64,000 nt of DNA, from the NCBI GenBank assembly GCA_021397835.1, contig JAJFZO010000191.1, positions 8,008,001 to 8,072,000 on the forward strand, read 5' to 3'. The DNA is from Moringa oleifera. Lineage: Eukaryota > Streptophyta > Magnoliopsida > Brassicales > Moringaceae. Below, in pieces: positions 35,768 through 48,440 of the stretch. Numbering within the stretch: position 1 is the stretch's first letter; each line of letters begins with the position of its first letter. The position numbers and the translations under genes were made by a program. The notes under the pieces were generated by a model that was given only the letters and a program-made list of their open reading frames with translations, made no database searches and was not told the origin of the DNA.

Positions 35768-38606
35768 ATGGCCTCGCAGATTAGACCAACTTTCTCGTCA
35801 AATTGTTATCTTGCTCGATCCATGACCGTTGTTACAGTTCTTGATTCACCTGTGAGTTATAACAATGATATTTGCAAAGTTTTGGGTGGTCAAAAAAGAG
35901 GGAAATTAGGCTTGTTCATCATCATGAGGGAATCAATGCAAGATGTATGTAGTTGAGTCAAAAGATGGAATATCGTCCTTACAAACCCATGAGGTATTTT
36001 GGGAAGAGCTTGATGATGGAAGTGGCAGTGAATATGATAAAGAAGATGAGGAAGAGGAAGAAAATGACATGGATTTCGAAAGTGATTGGGAGGAAGAGAG
36101 AGGAAGAGATGCTTCGACTATGGCTACTAGTGTCGAAGAGCCAACAGCAAACCAGTACGAGGAGGAGCTTGCACAAAGTCCTTATATCTTATTTTTTGTT
36201 CTTCTGCCATGTTTTAATCTTTCTGATAGACGTTGACATGATGAAATAAATATTAACTTGAATTTTATCTTTTCAAAATGAAGGATCATTGTTCACCATC
36301 TGACGTGGCTAAGAAAGATTGATATTTTGGCTTTAGTAAAGAAAATTGTGAAGCTTCCATTTATGGGTTTGCTCATACTCAGTTTATTCCTCTACTTTAA
36401 TATGTTACAGATAAGTATTTCAATCATTTTATTGACCTTCATTGACCTTTTAGAAAAAAATATGAATTTAAAATTGGTGAGACTTATCAGTATTGGATGT
36501 TAGTAGGCTGTAATATTGTTCTATTCATGAGTGAGACTCACCCTTAAGCTCAATGCTTAGCTGTACCACACTACAAATTGAAAGTAAAGATGCATTAATA
36601 CTTATTACTCTAGTTTTTTTTTTTAGGGGAATAACCTAGTGTTAGGCATTCCATTGTTCTGAATTGAGCATAATCTTGGTTGAATTCATGCAACTGATGC
36701 CTTCAAAATAAGCTTTCATGTAAGACTCAGAAGATCATTGCCTACTGAGTTGTGGTTTTACCTAAGCATGGTTTTTGGAGGTGTCATCTGAATACATTCT
36801 TAGTCATATTGAACTAAAACCAATTGATTACCTGTGGCCATAACCAAGTATGTCTAAGATCTATAGCAACCTGTACTATCTACCTTGCACTTCATAATTG
36901 CAATTGTGCTACTAACTAATGGAATAAAGGACAAATTAATTTTTATGCATTTGTTAAGTTGTCTATCTTTAGTTCATATTTTGACGAACCAATTTTTTAT
37001 GCATTTGTTGAGTTGTTTCTCTCTTTCCTTGACTTTACTCCTGGATCAAAAATCAACCTAAAGTATCTGTGTTCTCTGATCATTATAGAGATTGAGTAGC
37101 TCTTAAGGCCAGAAGGAGCAATTCTACAATGGAATGCACTCCCAACTTGGACAAGATATTAATAGTAAGAATAATTTTAGGAGTGTGTTGTTTATGTAAA
37201 AGCTTGTTTTAGCATACAACATGGGAACTTTTGGCCTATTATTGCTTTTGTTCTTCTATACTCATTAAGTACATGAACAAAAATATTTCTATTTATTGTT
37301 ACCGTTCAAAACTTTATGAATCACAGATATTCCTGTAACTAAGGGATTTTCATTTTTGTCTTTTGATTAATTTTAGCTTTAAGATTCAGGCAAAGTGGAA
37401 GCCATTTTGGATTGTTGCACTATTAGGGGAGATTCCTTTCATGGACAAGTGGCTTGAAAATGGACTTGTCATTGATGCTATTGATAACGCTATTTCTCTT
37501 TATATCAAAACCTGATGTCTGATGTTATATTTGCTATTTTCACCTGGATTATTATCTCCTTTTTAATATGGTAAAAGAGGATGATTTCACAGCTCTTCAT
37601 AAAGCAATTGTTGGCAAAAATAAGGCCTTAATAAGTCATCTTTTAAGAAAAGGTACAAGTCCACATGTTAAGGATTGGGTAAGATTACTCTATTTATTAT
37701 CACAAATCTATCTTAGCCTCCAATGTCCTTCTCTAGGTCTATTTTTCTAATGTTACTGACAATGAAAATGACCTTTTAATTTTCTTGATTTTATAGTTCA
37801 TATAATTTTGCTTTTCAACAAGTTTTCTAACCCTTCCTTGTTGCAAGAAGGATGGACTCCATTGCATATTGTTGTACAAAGTAGAAACATGGATATAATT
37901 GAAGTTTTATTAACCAATGGCATATATGAGACTAGAAAAAACAAGTCAATGACATTTCAAAGCAAAGTTGTAAACCTACTAAGCTCTCTTGTCCTTTCAT
38001 AGTTTATAAAATCTATGTTAGCGATGATTTTGTTATTTCATTTGTAGTTATAATTTCATTCATATATACTATCTTTCTTTAGAATTGGTAACTGCAATGG
38101 TTATTGCTCATCTTTTATTTAAGCTATCTCTCCATTTACCACATGTGAGATAGATAATAGTCATCATACTTCTTTCCTGTTCATAGATGCATTCTCTGTT
38201 GCATTTTAATAATCCTTTCCCTAACCAAAGAAGGGGAAAAAAGAAAAAAGAAGAGAAAACCATCTTTCCAAATATATGTTTCGCTAACCCATAAGTTGAT
38301 AAGGTGTATTTACAAAAATGTGAAGCAGGGACATGACTACCTTTCTTACCTAAATTTGAAGAGGTGTTTACATTCAAAAGCTATACTCTCAGTGAAAGCA
38401 AGATAAAATGGAAGCCGACTATCTCTCTGTAATTTTTAGTTAGAATCTAATAGTGATTTGCTTACTATGTTTTAGGATGGGAAAACACCCTTGGATTTGT
38501 GCTTATGTTGTGGGAGGGACTTCAAGTCTTATGACCTCGCCAAATTGCTAAAGATTATACCAGCTAATAAAGATTTGTATATGCAAGGACCCCACCAATT
38601 TTGACA
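35768..38606 (+). pseudogene. EMB506-like: Chloroplast ankyrin-repeat protein (EMB506-like) pseudogene, introns retained
   Basis: Pieces in order on +: an N-terminal segment from the ATG at 35768, a frameshift near 35943-35956, then an acidic region (ELDDGSGSEYDKEDEEEEEN, about 36010-36069); AKWKPFWIVALLGEI (about 37392-37436) leading into LENGLVIDAID; the ankyrin segment DDFTALHKAIVGKNKALISH (about 37580-37640) up to SPHVKDW before a GT at 37681; GWTPLHIVVQSRNMDIIEVL (about 37851-37910); and DGKTPLDLCLCCGRDFKSYD (38476-38535) followed by LAKLLKIIPANKDL. The family (EMB506 and AKRP, plastid proteins essential for embryo development) normally has a further ankyrin repeat between the third and fourth pieces; its exon is absent here. 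Donors after the acidic region and after RKNK are damaged. Intron remnants show it is a DNA-level duplicate, not a processed copy. Confidence 0.78.
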
Positions 38607-39748
38607 GAGATTTTGGTAATGTTCTCTCCTTGCATGCCTTGGTCACATCATCATATTATTGATCATGAAGTTTCAAGGATAGGTAATTCATTCTTTCAAA
38701 AAGAAGAGTTCCCATGAATCTCAATTCACCACCATTTAGGCCTATTTTCTGTAAAGAAAGATTTTCAAAAAATGAGAATGCATGTACTTGATATGAGAGT
38801 AAGTAACCTGGGGAGCAAATAGCACCATAGTGCAGATTCACCAGTAAAATATATTAACTGGTCTATCTTGTTGGGTACTCACTTGGTAAGATGTCACTGG
38901 TACTAATACATGTATTGGATCTTTCATCCTTTATTAGGTGCTTGCCTAATAAGATATCATTGCCATTGTTGGTCATGATCATTGTGCAATGTTAGCAAAA
39001 GAATTAGTATCTTCAAAATGTAATGTCTTTTAGTTACAAATATGATGTTTGGTTCAGTTTGTCCATTCATAATTTTACTAAGATGGCACAAAGGAGGCTA
39101 TTAGTTTATAGGATTAGTGAAATGTGAAGAAAATGTTCTTTATTTCTAGTGGATTCAAACTTGAATGGATGAGAAGTTTGTGTTTACCTAGCTAAGCAGG
39201 CTTTATCGCGTAACCTTGTAACCAAAGTAACAACAAGAAATGGATATTTTGCTCACCTTATATTGTAATATAAATTTAAAAATTATTTTTTATAATGTAT
39301 TGAATTAATAATAAAATTAAAAATAAAATTAAAATTAAAGTGAAATCGATTGCTGTTTGTTAAAATCCAAAATTTTTTTAAGTAGGCCCTTTTTAAAAGT
39401 AGGCCATATGACTAATTTTAAACAACCCAACATCCATCCTTTCCATTTCATCTTTCCTGCCAAGCCCATTTATTTGTGTTTGGTCTTTTTAATCACTCAT
39501 GGTGATAATCGTACTTCAATAGAAAAGTGGCTGACAGAGACTGCTCCTCCTCTTTGTTTCTCTTTCTTTCTTACTTAACTCACTCACTTCTCTTTCTTTT
39601 TGATACAGTGACTGGCTTGAACTTCCCACTTTAGTTTTACTTCGTTACTGAGTCAATTTTTTCATTTTCTGTTGTCAGGGTTTTTATGATCATCATCTCT
39701 ATTTTTGCTATATATAGAGTTAGGTTGTGACATTGAAATTCTGTATCT

Positions 39749-42700
39749 TTATTTGAGGAAGAGAAAGATGCATTTTATGTTGCTAAGAAGGGAGATATTA
39801 TAGAATATACAAGAGCTTAAGTGATTGCCAAGCACAAGTTGGATCATCTACAATCCTTTTTTTTTGAACCTTTTTTTTAAAAGAAATATTTTTGTCACTA
39901 ATACTTTCATGACGTTACTTGTTATCTTTAGTAACTATTTCCATATGGTATTTCTATTGATTTTCTTTCTTTTTTTTTACATGGGTTTACATGCCTTGAG
40001 TCAGTTGTATGTGTTTCTTTGAATGTGAACAATGTTAATCCTTTATTTCCTTAGCATAACTGCTTTTTCAAGATAAAATATGGCTTTAGTGATTGCATTA
40101 ACAATGCATATAGGTAAAACATATGAGAGATGTAAATTAATAGAATTCTTATTAGTCCACCTCTTTTTTTTGTAAAATGCTAATGTCTTTCATTTTTCAA
40201 TATAGGTGTCCAATCCTTTTACAAATGTACACAAGGGGTATGTTTGCCATTGGAGGCTAAGGTGTTCTTTGCCTCTCATAGGCTCAAGAATGCTGCCTAT
40301 TATATCAATGCTAGTTACATTAAAGACGATGTATTTGGCAAACTTGTTCCTTGCTCATTTCAGGATAAACATAGTTCATCCATTTCTTATAGGAAAAGAA
40401 ACAAAAAACTTGAGAAGATTGATCTTCTAGGTTGAATATCGATTTTTTAATGCTCAAGAGCAATTGCTAGCAAATGGCTAAATTCTTTCCTTTTGACCTA
40501 TTTGTTGGCTTGAAATTTTGCCTACGAAGAACACATTTTTTTTAATGAAAATTTTAAAGTGCATCTGTTTTTGGCATATGGCCTATGATATTGTAGAGTT
40601 TTTAGCATTTCCTAACTATTTATTCATTAAACATGATGTTGAATCATTTCTTCATTTATTTTCCTTCAACAATATGGATTAGCTTAGGTGTTCAAGCAGC
40701 CAATGTATGATAAAAGAATTATCTTTTATATTGATTATGTTTCTTTTTTTTTTTTTGGGGTAAGCAACCATCTTCCTTGAGGGGAAAAATGTCTGACAAG
40801 ATTCTCCTTAGAGATCATGCGAAATGCTTGAACCAAATTTTTTTATGAGTTGAGAATCATAGTAAATGTGTATACATACATAGCAGTCTGTGAACAAATT
40901 GGATTTGTGAAGTTTCCTTCAAATGAAGAACTTGTAACCCTGCCACATACTAATCTTTATATGTTTCTCCTGTTTTACACTTGTACAAATCAGTTTTGAA
41001 ACTAGATAAACATTTTTGAAATGACTGTGAAGTAATGTTCTTTTAAATGGAGTAGTAAATTTTTGTTGTGATTACCTGATTAGCTAAAGAAAATTGTAAT
41101 ATTAGAATTGTACCATTGCATCTTAACTTTTAAAAAATATGGATTATATTGATTGGCTTATTTGCTTTCCCTCACCCTTTTTTTGCCTAGGTCAATAATT
41201 GAACAACTGTATTATTTCTAGTAGTAGTTTCTCATCTATGTCTTCTATTCTGCGAGGTGCTAAAGGATCAACTTCATTTTCAACAAATTCTTTGAAGAAA
41301 TATTCTAGGTAGATAATTTTGTTTGGCCTTATGTAGTTTCTTCCAATGGTGAGTTTATGTCATTGATACTAACCATTTTTCATGGCACTATCATCTCAAG
41401 TATTACTATTGGATTTAGTTGCTATCATTGTTAAACAATGTCTATCTGTGTGTATCCGCTATCATAAAACCCTAGTACTATTTTTATTCTAATTACTCAT
41501 TATTAATATGTGTCCATTAGATTTTCTTTTTCTTTTTTGTAGCAATTACTATCATTTCAATGGAAGTTGATGAATTAAAACATTTTATCTGTATCTAACC
41601 ATTTAAGGTTTCCTATATTGGATTGTGGTGTGAGTTTTTGGGTTTTCATACCTCGATGTTACCTTTTCTACTTGCAACTATTTTGTAATGTGTGTGTTGA
41701 TATTCCTAGTCTTTTTTTTGCAAGCAAAAACACATGGCATGACATAATATGTAAATTAAATTAACTATGATATAAATTAAAATCATTTTATGTCTATTCA
41801 TAGTAATCCTGTATTCTTGAGTTTGATAGTGCCTCAAAAAGTAATCTTGGACAAGCTGGTGTAGGAGTTGTTTTACATGCCGAAGATGGAAATGTTGTAT
41901 GAAGTTTCTTCAGTTGAATATCAAGCTATCATTTTAGGAATGAAGTATGCTCTGAAGAAAGGATTTAAACAGATTTGGGCGCAAGGAGAGTCTAAACTTA
42001 TCTGTATGTAGGTTGGGTACTTTATCTTGTGATGTCTATTCATCTTACTTTTAATATTTCATTGTTTTAATGCCGAAAAAGAAAAGCAAAGTTAAGCACT
42101 TAAATTTGCCTTAAGCAAGTTTGAGGCAAAAATAAGGAAAAAGAAGCATTGTGAAAGGAGGAAGTGAAATAAACTAAAAGCCAAAGAAGAAGAATTAAGA
42201 ACTAAAAAATAAGACAGAAAATAGACTTATTGTGCCAAACCTAGCTGTCATCACATGCTGAATATGCATGATAAGAAGATTTCAAAAGGAGAAAGGGCAA
42301 GCATTTCATCTTTTATGCCCTTTTATGCCCTCTTTGGTTCACAATGCTATGAATTATAGATTAAAAAAATGCATAAAAGACACAAACACGCATATAAATG
42401 TCAAAAGTGCCATTTATTATGGATTAGATGGTGTTGAATTTTTAGTTTATAATTGTAGTTTCTATTTCAATTTGTTTATGTTATCTCTGCATGTTCTTTC
42501 TGTTTTACTGTATTGCTATTTTGTCATGGGTATTCCTTGTTGAATAGATCCAGGGGTTATGAAAGACCAAGAACCAGAATATGGCTGATTTGTGTAAAAA
42601 GGCAAAGCGACTGAAGGAAAATTTTATATCCTTCTAAATCAAACATGTTAATAGGGTAAATGCAAATTGTAATCATTCATAAAATATTTGTGAACATTTT

Positions 42701-42990
42701 CTTCTAACTTTATTTACATATCATTATGCTTATGGGCCAGAATTATTTTATGGATGACTCAACTAATCACTGTATAGTCTATAATTTTGTAACTAAGATT
42801 ATGTATCCACACAAATTTTTTGGTTATAAGTAACACATACTTGTTTATTTTCAAGGAGTGCAACTTTGATACTGATGCTTAAGCAAGTCTAGTTGTCAAT
42901 CTTAGGGGTCATAACCTTTAATGCTCATTTAATTGTTATGGTTTTCATGGTTCATGGTGTTTCTTATTCGTTGATCCGTACACAGATGGT
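39749..42990 (+). pseudogene. Plant RNase H1-like protein pseudogene (viroplasmin-type N-domain plus RNase H)
   Basis: Pieces on + in family order: EEEKDAFYVAKKGDII (39755-39802), then a one-base shift and SDCQAQVGSS (about 39820-39850); HKGY (about 40231) and after another shift LPLEAKVFFASHRLKNAAYY (about 40243-40302), then DDVFGKLVPCSFQ; the RNase H start LEFDSASKSNLGQAGVGVVL (about 41815-41874) with a stop after EDGNVV; VEYQAIILGMKYALKKGF (about 41916-41970) and QGESKLICM; KNQNMADLCKKAKRLKENF (about 42567-42622); and a decayed C-terminal part to about 42990. Intact homologues are nuclear-encoded RNase H proteins that cut RNA in RNA-DNA hybrids; the N-domain resembles the caulimovirus viroplasmin fold but is a normal host domain. 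Three or more frameshifts and stops, with introns retained. Confidence 0.75.
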
Positions 42991-42999
42991 CAAGTTGAA

Positions 43000-45085
43000 G
43001 AGCTCTGCAATAGAAAGCACAGTGTTATGGGTAATAGTGGTTTTTGGAATGCTTAGATGTTATTTTATTAAGCTAACAGCTCTTGGGAACTTGGGAAAAA
43101 AACTTCAACTGAAACTTGTTTAAAACTTAAGTAAGCAATATCTATGTGGCCGGCATATATGGATTTTGTTGTAGCATGTACTCGGTTGAGTCTTTTTATT
43201 GCAAGTTTTAGTATGATTCTATTAAAATATCAATGATCTCCATTCTGAAAAGTTTATTGCTCAGAATTTTTAGTTGGTTAGTAGTCTTTTGATTCTGCTT
43301 AAGAAGTATTAGTCTCTATGTAGGGTTTGTATTTTACATTTTTTTAAAATGATCAAATCTAAATCATAAGGATTGATGGATAATTTATTGGCAATTTGAA
43401 GATTTAAAATCTCAATATTAACCAATAACTGATTTTTTTTTTCTCTTCTATTGAGAAGGGTGCTAATTTTAGGTAAGCAAAGAGTGCCCATTTCCCATGC
43501 CTAACCTCACATCCTTTTAATTTGAATCGATTACTTCTCAGAAAAAAGATCTTTCTCTTCTTGTTTTTGAACATAATCAATATATCTAGTTCTTATGCAT
43601 CCAAGGGTAAGCTGTGTACTAAGACACCTATTTTCTTTGCTTAACACAATCCACCTAATTTTTTATATATCAAGTTCCAACAGGTTGTCTTCAGGGCAAG
43701 TCCTGGCTCGGTCGTAAGGTCAACCAAGGCAGAGAGCCAAGCCTAGGAGTTCGTTAGATTAGGAAGACTTAATATGAAGGTTAACTTAGTCTCAATCATC
43801 TTTTTTTGTTTGATCAAAATAAAGAAAGAAAAAAAAGCCTATATGGTAAGGTCGACTCCTATAATAGTGCACATGAATCACCAATAAGTTGCTTTCGAAA
43901 AGAACCTGATAAAGAAAAAATGAATTACATGAATTAGGAGACCTAATCTTCAAACCCGTCTCTCATTAGTGAAAGCTATCTATCTCATTTTGTTGAAATC
44001 TTGCCAGTGCAGCAAGTATTTCATGAATTAGAAGACCTAATCCCCAATATCATCTCTCTTTAGTGAAAGCTACCTATCCCATTTTATTGAAGCTCTCTCA
44101 GTATAGCACAATAGCTTTGTGCCATGCCTTGATTTTGGACAGTCTAGTTTGAGATCTTCCCTTATTTTTTTCTTTCTTTTTCGAATATGAAGGTTTTTGT
44201 TCATTCTGCTTTCTCAAGGAAGAGGAGATTTTGAGAGAGAAAGGGAAGATGAAGAAAGTGCCAAAGGCATAAACTTTTCTTATTTAAATAGCCGTCAATA
44301 GTCATATTTTGAAAACATGCATAAAACATGTAAGGTTTTTCATACAAATAAAAATAATAATTTATTAATTAATTTTTTTATTATTTTTTAAAATTAACAT
44401 AACTTTTAATTTTAAAATATAAAAATTTTAAAATATTTAATTTAATAAAAATATAAATAATTTAAAACTCAAAAATTATTTAAAAATAAAAAATTTCACA
44501 AAAAAATTGAAAATTGAAAACACAAGTGAAAATCACAAAGTTACAAATATATTTAGAAATAATGTTGATCATTATAATTTAATATTTATATTAAATATTT
44601 TTTTATAAAATTATTTATAAAAAATTATTATTGCATAACAGAATATTCACAAAAAGCTCAAAGTTAACAATGATATCTAATTGTTACAATAGACAAATTT
44701 TAATCAAAATTTTTAAATATTACAAACAAAAATAAAAAGTAATAGAAAACCATAATTTAATGAAATATCGAATGAAAACTCGTGTAAATACTTAGAGCAA
44801 ATTAAAGAAAAGGTAAAAGAACAATGATAAAATTGTAACTCAATGTAATTTTTAATTAAAAATAAACTTACTAAAAAAATAAGAAAAAAAAACTAACAAA
44901 CTAAAAAATAAATGTAAAAAAATTTAAAAATCCAAAGTATTACAAAAGATAAAAAAAAATATAATATAATATAAAATATATCAAAAAATCATAAAAAAGA
45001 AAAATTAGATAAAATAAAAATAAATAATTAAAATAAATAAATCGAAAGCATTCAAAGAAATTAAAAAATATGAAAAATCAGAAAG
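43000..45085. other. Intergenic; 94-bp duplication and A-rich block
   Basis: No gene is supported. Two diverged 94-bp direct copies lie at about 43928-44021 and 44022-44110, both containing GAATTAG-AGACCTAATC and TTAGTGAAAGCTA-CTAT. From 44340 to 45060 the + strand is strongly A-rich with AAAAATTA-type words. The 3' end of the RNase H pseudogene may trail into the first part. Confidence 0.45.
43928..44110. repeat. 94-bp direct tandem duplication
   Basis: The copies begin at 43928 and 44022. Shared words include CATGAATTAG, GACCTAATC, TTAGTGAAAGCTA and CATTTT-TTGAA. They differ at roughly one position in five, so it is an old duplication. Confidence 0.75.
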
Positions 45086-45089
45086 TTTA

Positions 45090-48000
45090 CAAGCTTGGCA
45101 TGGGCAAAAGGCTCCGCATGCGATCGCATTGAATATGCCAACCAAGCCAGGGTGCCTCATTCGAGCCAGACCCTTGTTGTTATCCATCAACCATGTGCCC
45201 AGTAAGTGTGCCATGAGTATCCCGTTGCCGGGACCATGGGCACAGGAGGTGACGCACGACTGCCGCTAGCAGGCACGATATGGGTGAAAGACCTAGCTTG
45301 TGGCCACTCATGGGGCGCTAGTTAAGCCAAGGGTGCCTTATGTAAGCTAGACCTTTGTCTTTGTCCTTAAATCTTGTGCCTAGTGAACGTGCCACGAGTG
45401 TCATGTCACTTGGACCATGGGCACGAGAGGCGAGCCTCAATTTCCACTAGCCGAGGTGGCATGGTCAAAAGGCATAATGTGTGATCGCACTGGCTTGGTG
45501 CCTTGCAGGAGTTAAACCCTCATCGTTGTCCCTCGATTGTGTATCCAATGAGCACGCCACGTGCATCACGATGCATGAAGCATTGGTACAAGAGGCAAGC
45601 CTCAATTGCCTCCAGCAAGCACAACATGATTAGAAGGCTCAGTATGCGATCATACAAGGTGTGTTAGCCAAGGTAAGGGCACCCTATGTGAGCCAGACCC
45701 TTGTCGTTGTCCCTCAATCGTGTGCTCAATGAACGTGCCACGAGGGACACATCACCTAGGCCATAGGCACGAGAGGCGAGCCATGACTACCCCCATCAAG
45801 CACGCATGGGCAAAAGGCCCAACGTGCGGCCACACAGGGAGCACTAGCCTAGCCAAGGATACCTTACGCGAGCTAGACCTCGTCATTGTCCCTTGATAGT
45901 GTGCAAGCGAGCATCCCATAAGCGTAGCATCGCTTGAACGATGGGCACGAGAGATAAGCCATAACTGCCCCCAGGGTACGACTGCATAGGGCGTGCTAGC
46001 TAATCCAATGACGCTTCATGCAAACTAGATCCTCGTCGTTATCCTTCAATAATATGCCAAGTAAGTGTGCCACGAGTGCCATGTCAGATGGACCATGGCC
46101 ATGAGAGAAGAGGCACAGTTGCCCCTAATAGGCATGACATGGGTGGGTGGCCCAGCGTGTAGTTACACAAGGAGTGCCAGTAAAGCCAATGGCGTTGCAC
46201 GTGAGCTAGACCCTTATCATCATTCCTCGATAGTGAGCCTAGCGTGCATGCCACGAAGGCCATGTCGCATGGACCATTGGGATAGGAGGTGAGCCAAGGT
46301 GGCCTTTAGTAGGAATGGCATAGGTAAAAGACCCCGATATGTGGTCGCACAAGGCGTGCTAGCAAAGCCGAAGGCATTCCATGCGAGCCAAACCCTCTTC
46401 GCTTTACTTGATAATGTGCCAAGCGAGCATGCCATGAACGCAGTGTCATTTGGACGACGGGCACGAAAGGCGAGCCACAATTGCCCCTAGCACGCATAAC
46501 ATGGGCAAAAGGCATAGCATGAGGCCACATAGGATGGGCCAGCTAATACAAAAGTGGCCTATGCAAGTGAGACACTTGTCGCTGTCTCTCGATAATGTGC
46601 CAAGCTGGTGTGCCATGAATGTCATGCTACATGGACCATGGCCATGGATAAAGAGCCATAGTTAGCCCAAATAGGCAAGACATTGGTGAATGGCCCAACG
46701 TGTAGTCGCATAAGGAACGTTAGCCATGCCAAAGGCATTGTATAGGGCATGTCAACCAAGGTAAAGGCATCTAATGTGAGCCAACCCCTCATCGCTACGT
46801 CTTTCGATCGTGTGCCTAACGAGCGTGCCATGAGCACTGCACCGCCTAGACATTAGGCACTGGAAGCAAGCCATGATTACTCCCATAGGCATGACATCGA
46901 CATAAGGCCTTACATGTGACTGCAAATAGTGCACAGCCAAGTCAAGGGTGCCTTTTGTGAGCCAACCCTAGTAGGCACGACATGGCCAGAAGGCCTAGCG
47001 TGCGAACATGCAAGATGTACTAACCAAGTCAAGGGGGCCCTTCATCACAATATCCCTTGATAATGTGCCCTACAAGCGTGCCATGAGGGCTGCATCGTTT
47101 GGTCAATGGGCACGAGAAGCAAGCCATAGCTACCCCAAGCAAGCATGGCATGGGTGTAAGGCCTCATGAGCAACTGGACAGGGCACGCCAGCCAAGCCAC
47201 AGGACTTCTAGGCAAGCCAACCCCTCATCATAACATCACTTGATCTTGTGTACAACAAGCATGTGACGAGCACTAAAACTCTTGAACCATGGTCACGAGA
47301 GGAAAGAGACAACTGTTCACAATAGGCTTGGCATAGGCTTAAGGTCTAGCCTGTGGCTGCACAAGGTGCATCAGCCAAGCTAAAGGAGCCCTTCATTGCT
47401 ATGTTCCTCGATCGTGTGCTTAACGAGTATGCCACAAGCGTTACGTCGCTTATCTATAGGCACGAGGGGTAAGTCGTGACTGCCCCCAGTAGGTATGATA
47501 TAGTTTACAAGGTATAACGTGTGGCTGCACAAGGCACGCCAGCCAAGTAAAATGCATCCCACGGGAGCCAGTACCTCATCGTTACATCCCACGATCATAT
47601 ACTAAGCGAATGTGTCACCAGCATCGCGTCACTTAGACCATGGGCACGAAAGGTAAGCCACGCCTACCCTCAACAAGCATGGCATGGGTGCAAAGCCTAG
47701 TGTGCGATCGTATAAAACGCGTAAGCCAAGCCAAGGGTACCCCACATGAGCCAGGCCCTCATTGCTATTTTTCTTGATCGTATGCCCAATAAGAGTGCCA
47801 CAAGTGCTGTGTCGCTTGGACCATGGGCACGAGAGGTAAGCCACGGCTACCCCTAGCTAGCATGGCATAGCCACAATGCCTAGCATGTGGCAACACAGGG
47901 AATGCAAGTTAGGACAAGGGCTCCACTCAGTAACTAGCCCTCATTGCTACGTACCTCGATCGTGTGCCCAGCAATCGTATCATGAGCATCGTGTTGCCTG

Positions 48001-48440
48001 GCCGTGGACACAAGAGGTAAGCCATGGCTACCTTAGCAAGCATGACATAGGTGCAAGGCGCATAGTGTGACCGCATAGGGCACGCCAACTAATAAAAAGA
48101 TGCCCCACATGAGCCAACACGTCGTCCCTACGTACCTCGATCATGCGCCCCTGTACAAGCACAACGTCGCTTAGTCTAGCAAGCATGGCATAGGCGGAAA
48201 GCCCAGTGTGCTTTCGCATAGGATGTGCCAGCTAAGCTAAGCCACGAGAGCTCATTTCTCTTTGCTATGTATGTCGATCGTATGCCCGACGAGCATGCCA
48301 CAAGCATTGCGTCACTTGGTCCATGGGTAAGAGAGACAAGCCATGGCTACCTTAATAAGCATGGCATGGACGCAAAGCGTAGCATGCAGCTATACAGGAC
48401 GTGCCAGCCAAGCCATAGGCGCCTCACACGAGTTAATCGC
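45090..48440 (+). repeat. Degenerate ~181-bp satellite array, about 18 monomers
   Basis: Monomers share landmarks in fixed order: GCATGGGCAAAAGGC, GTGCTAGCCAAGCCAAGGG, GAGCCAGACCC, TCGTTGTCCCTCGATCGTGTGCC, AGCGTGCCACGAG, TTGGACCATGGGCACGAGAG and GCGAGCCA, then CCCC-AGCA. The GGACCATGGGCAC landmark recurs near 45231, 45412, 45589, 45758, 45935, 46091, 46271, 46452, 46633, 46848, 47100, 47285, 47452, 47635, 47818, 48000 and 48319. Clean neighbours are 181-183 bp apart; some monomers are truncated or expanded. The array is much richer in G+C than its flanks. Differences among monomers are often CG versus TG or CA, as expected from decay of methylated CpG. All open frames inside are by-products of the repeat. 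Confidence 0.9.

Noticed and set aside
39749..40380. Integrated caulimovirus because of the viroplasmin-like domain
   Set aside because: The domain is followed by a cellular-type RNase H in the order of the host RNase H1-like family; no viral coat, movement or RT sequence is nearby.
45090..48440. Many open frames of 60-90 codons on both strands
   Set aside because: They recur with the 181-bp monomer, share no domain and result from the higher G+C of the satellite.
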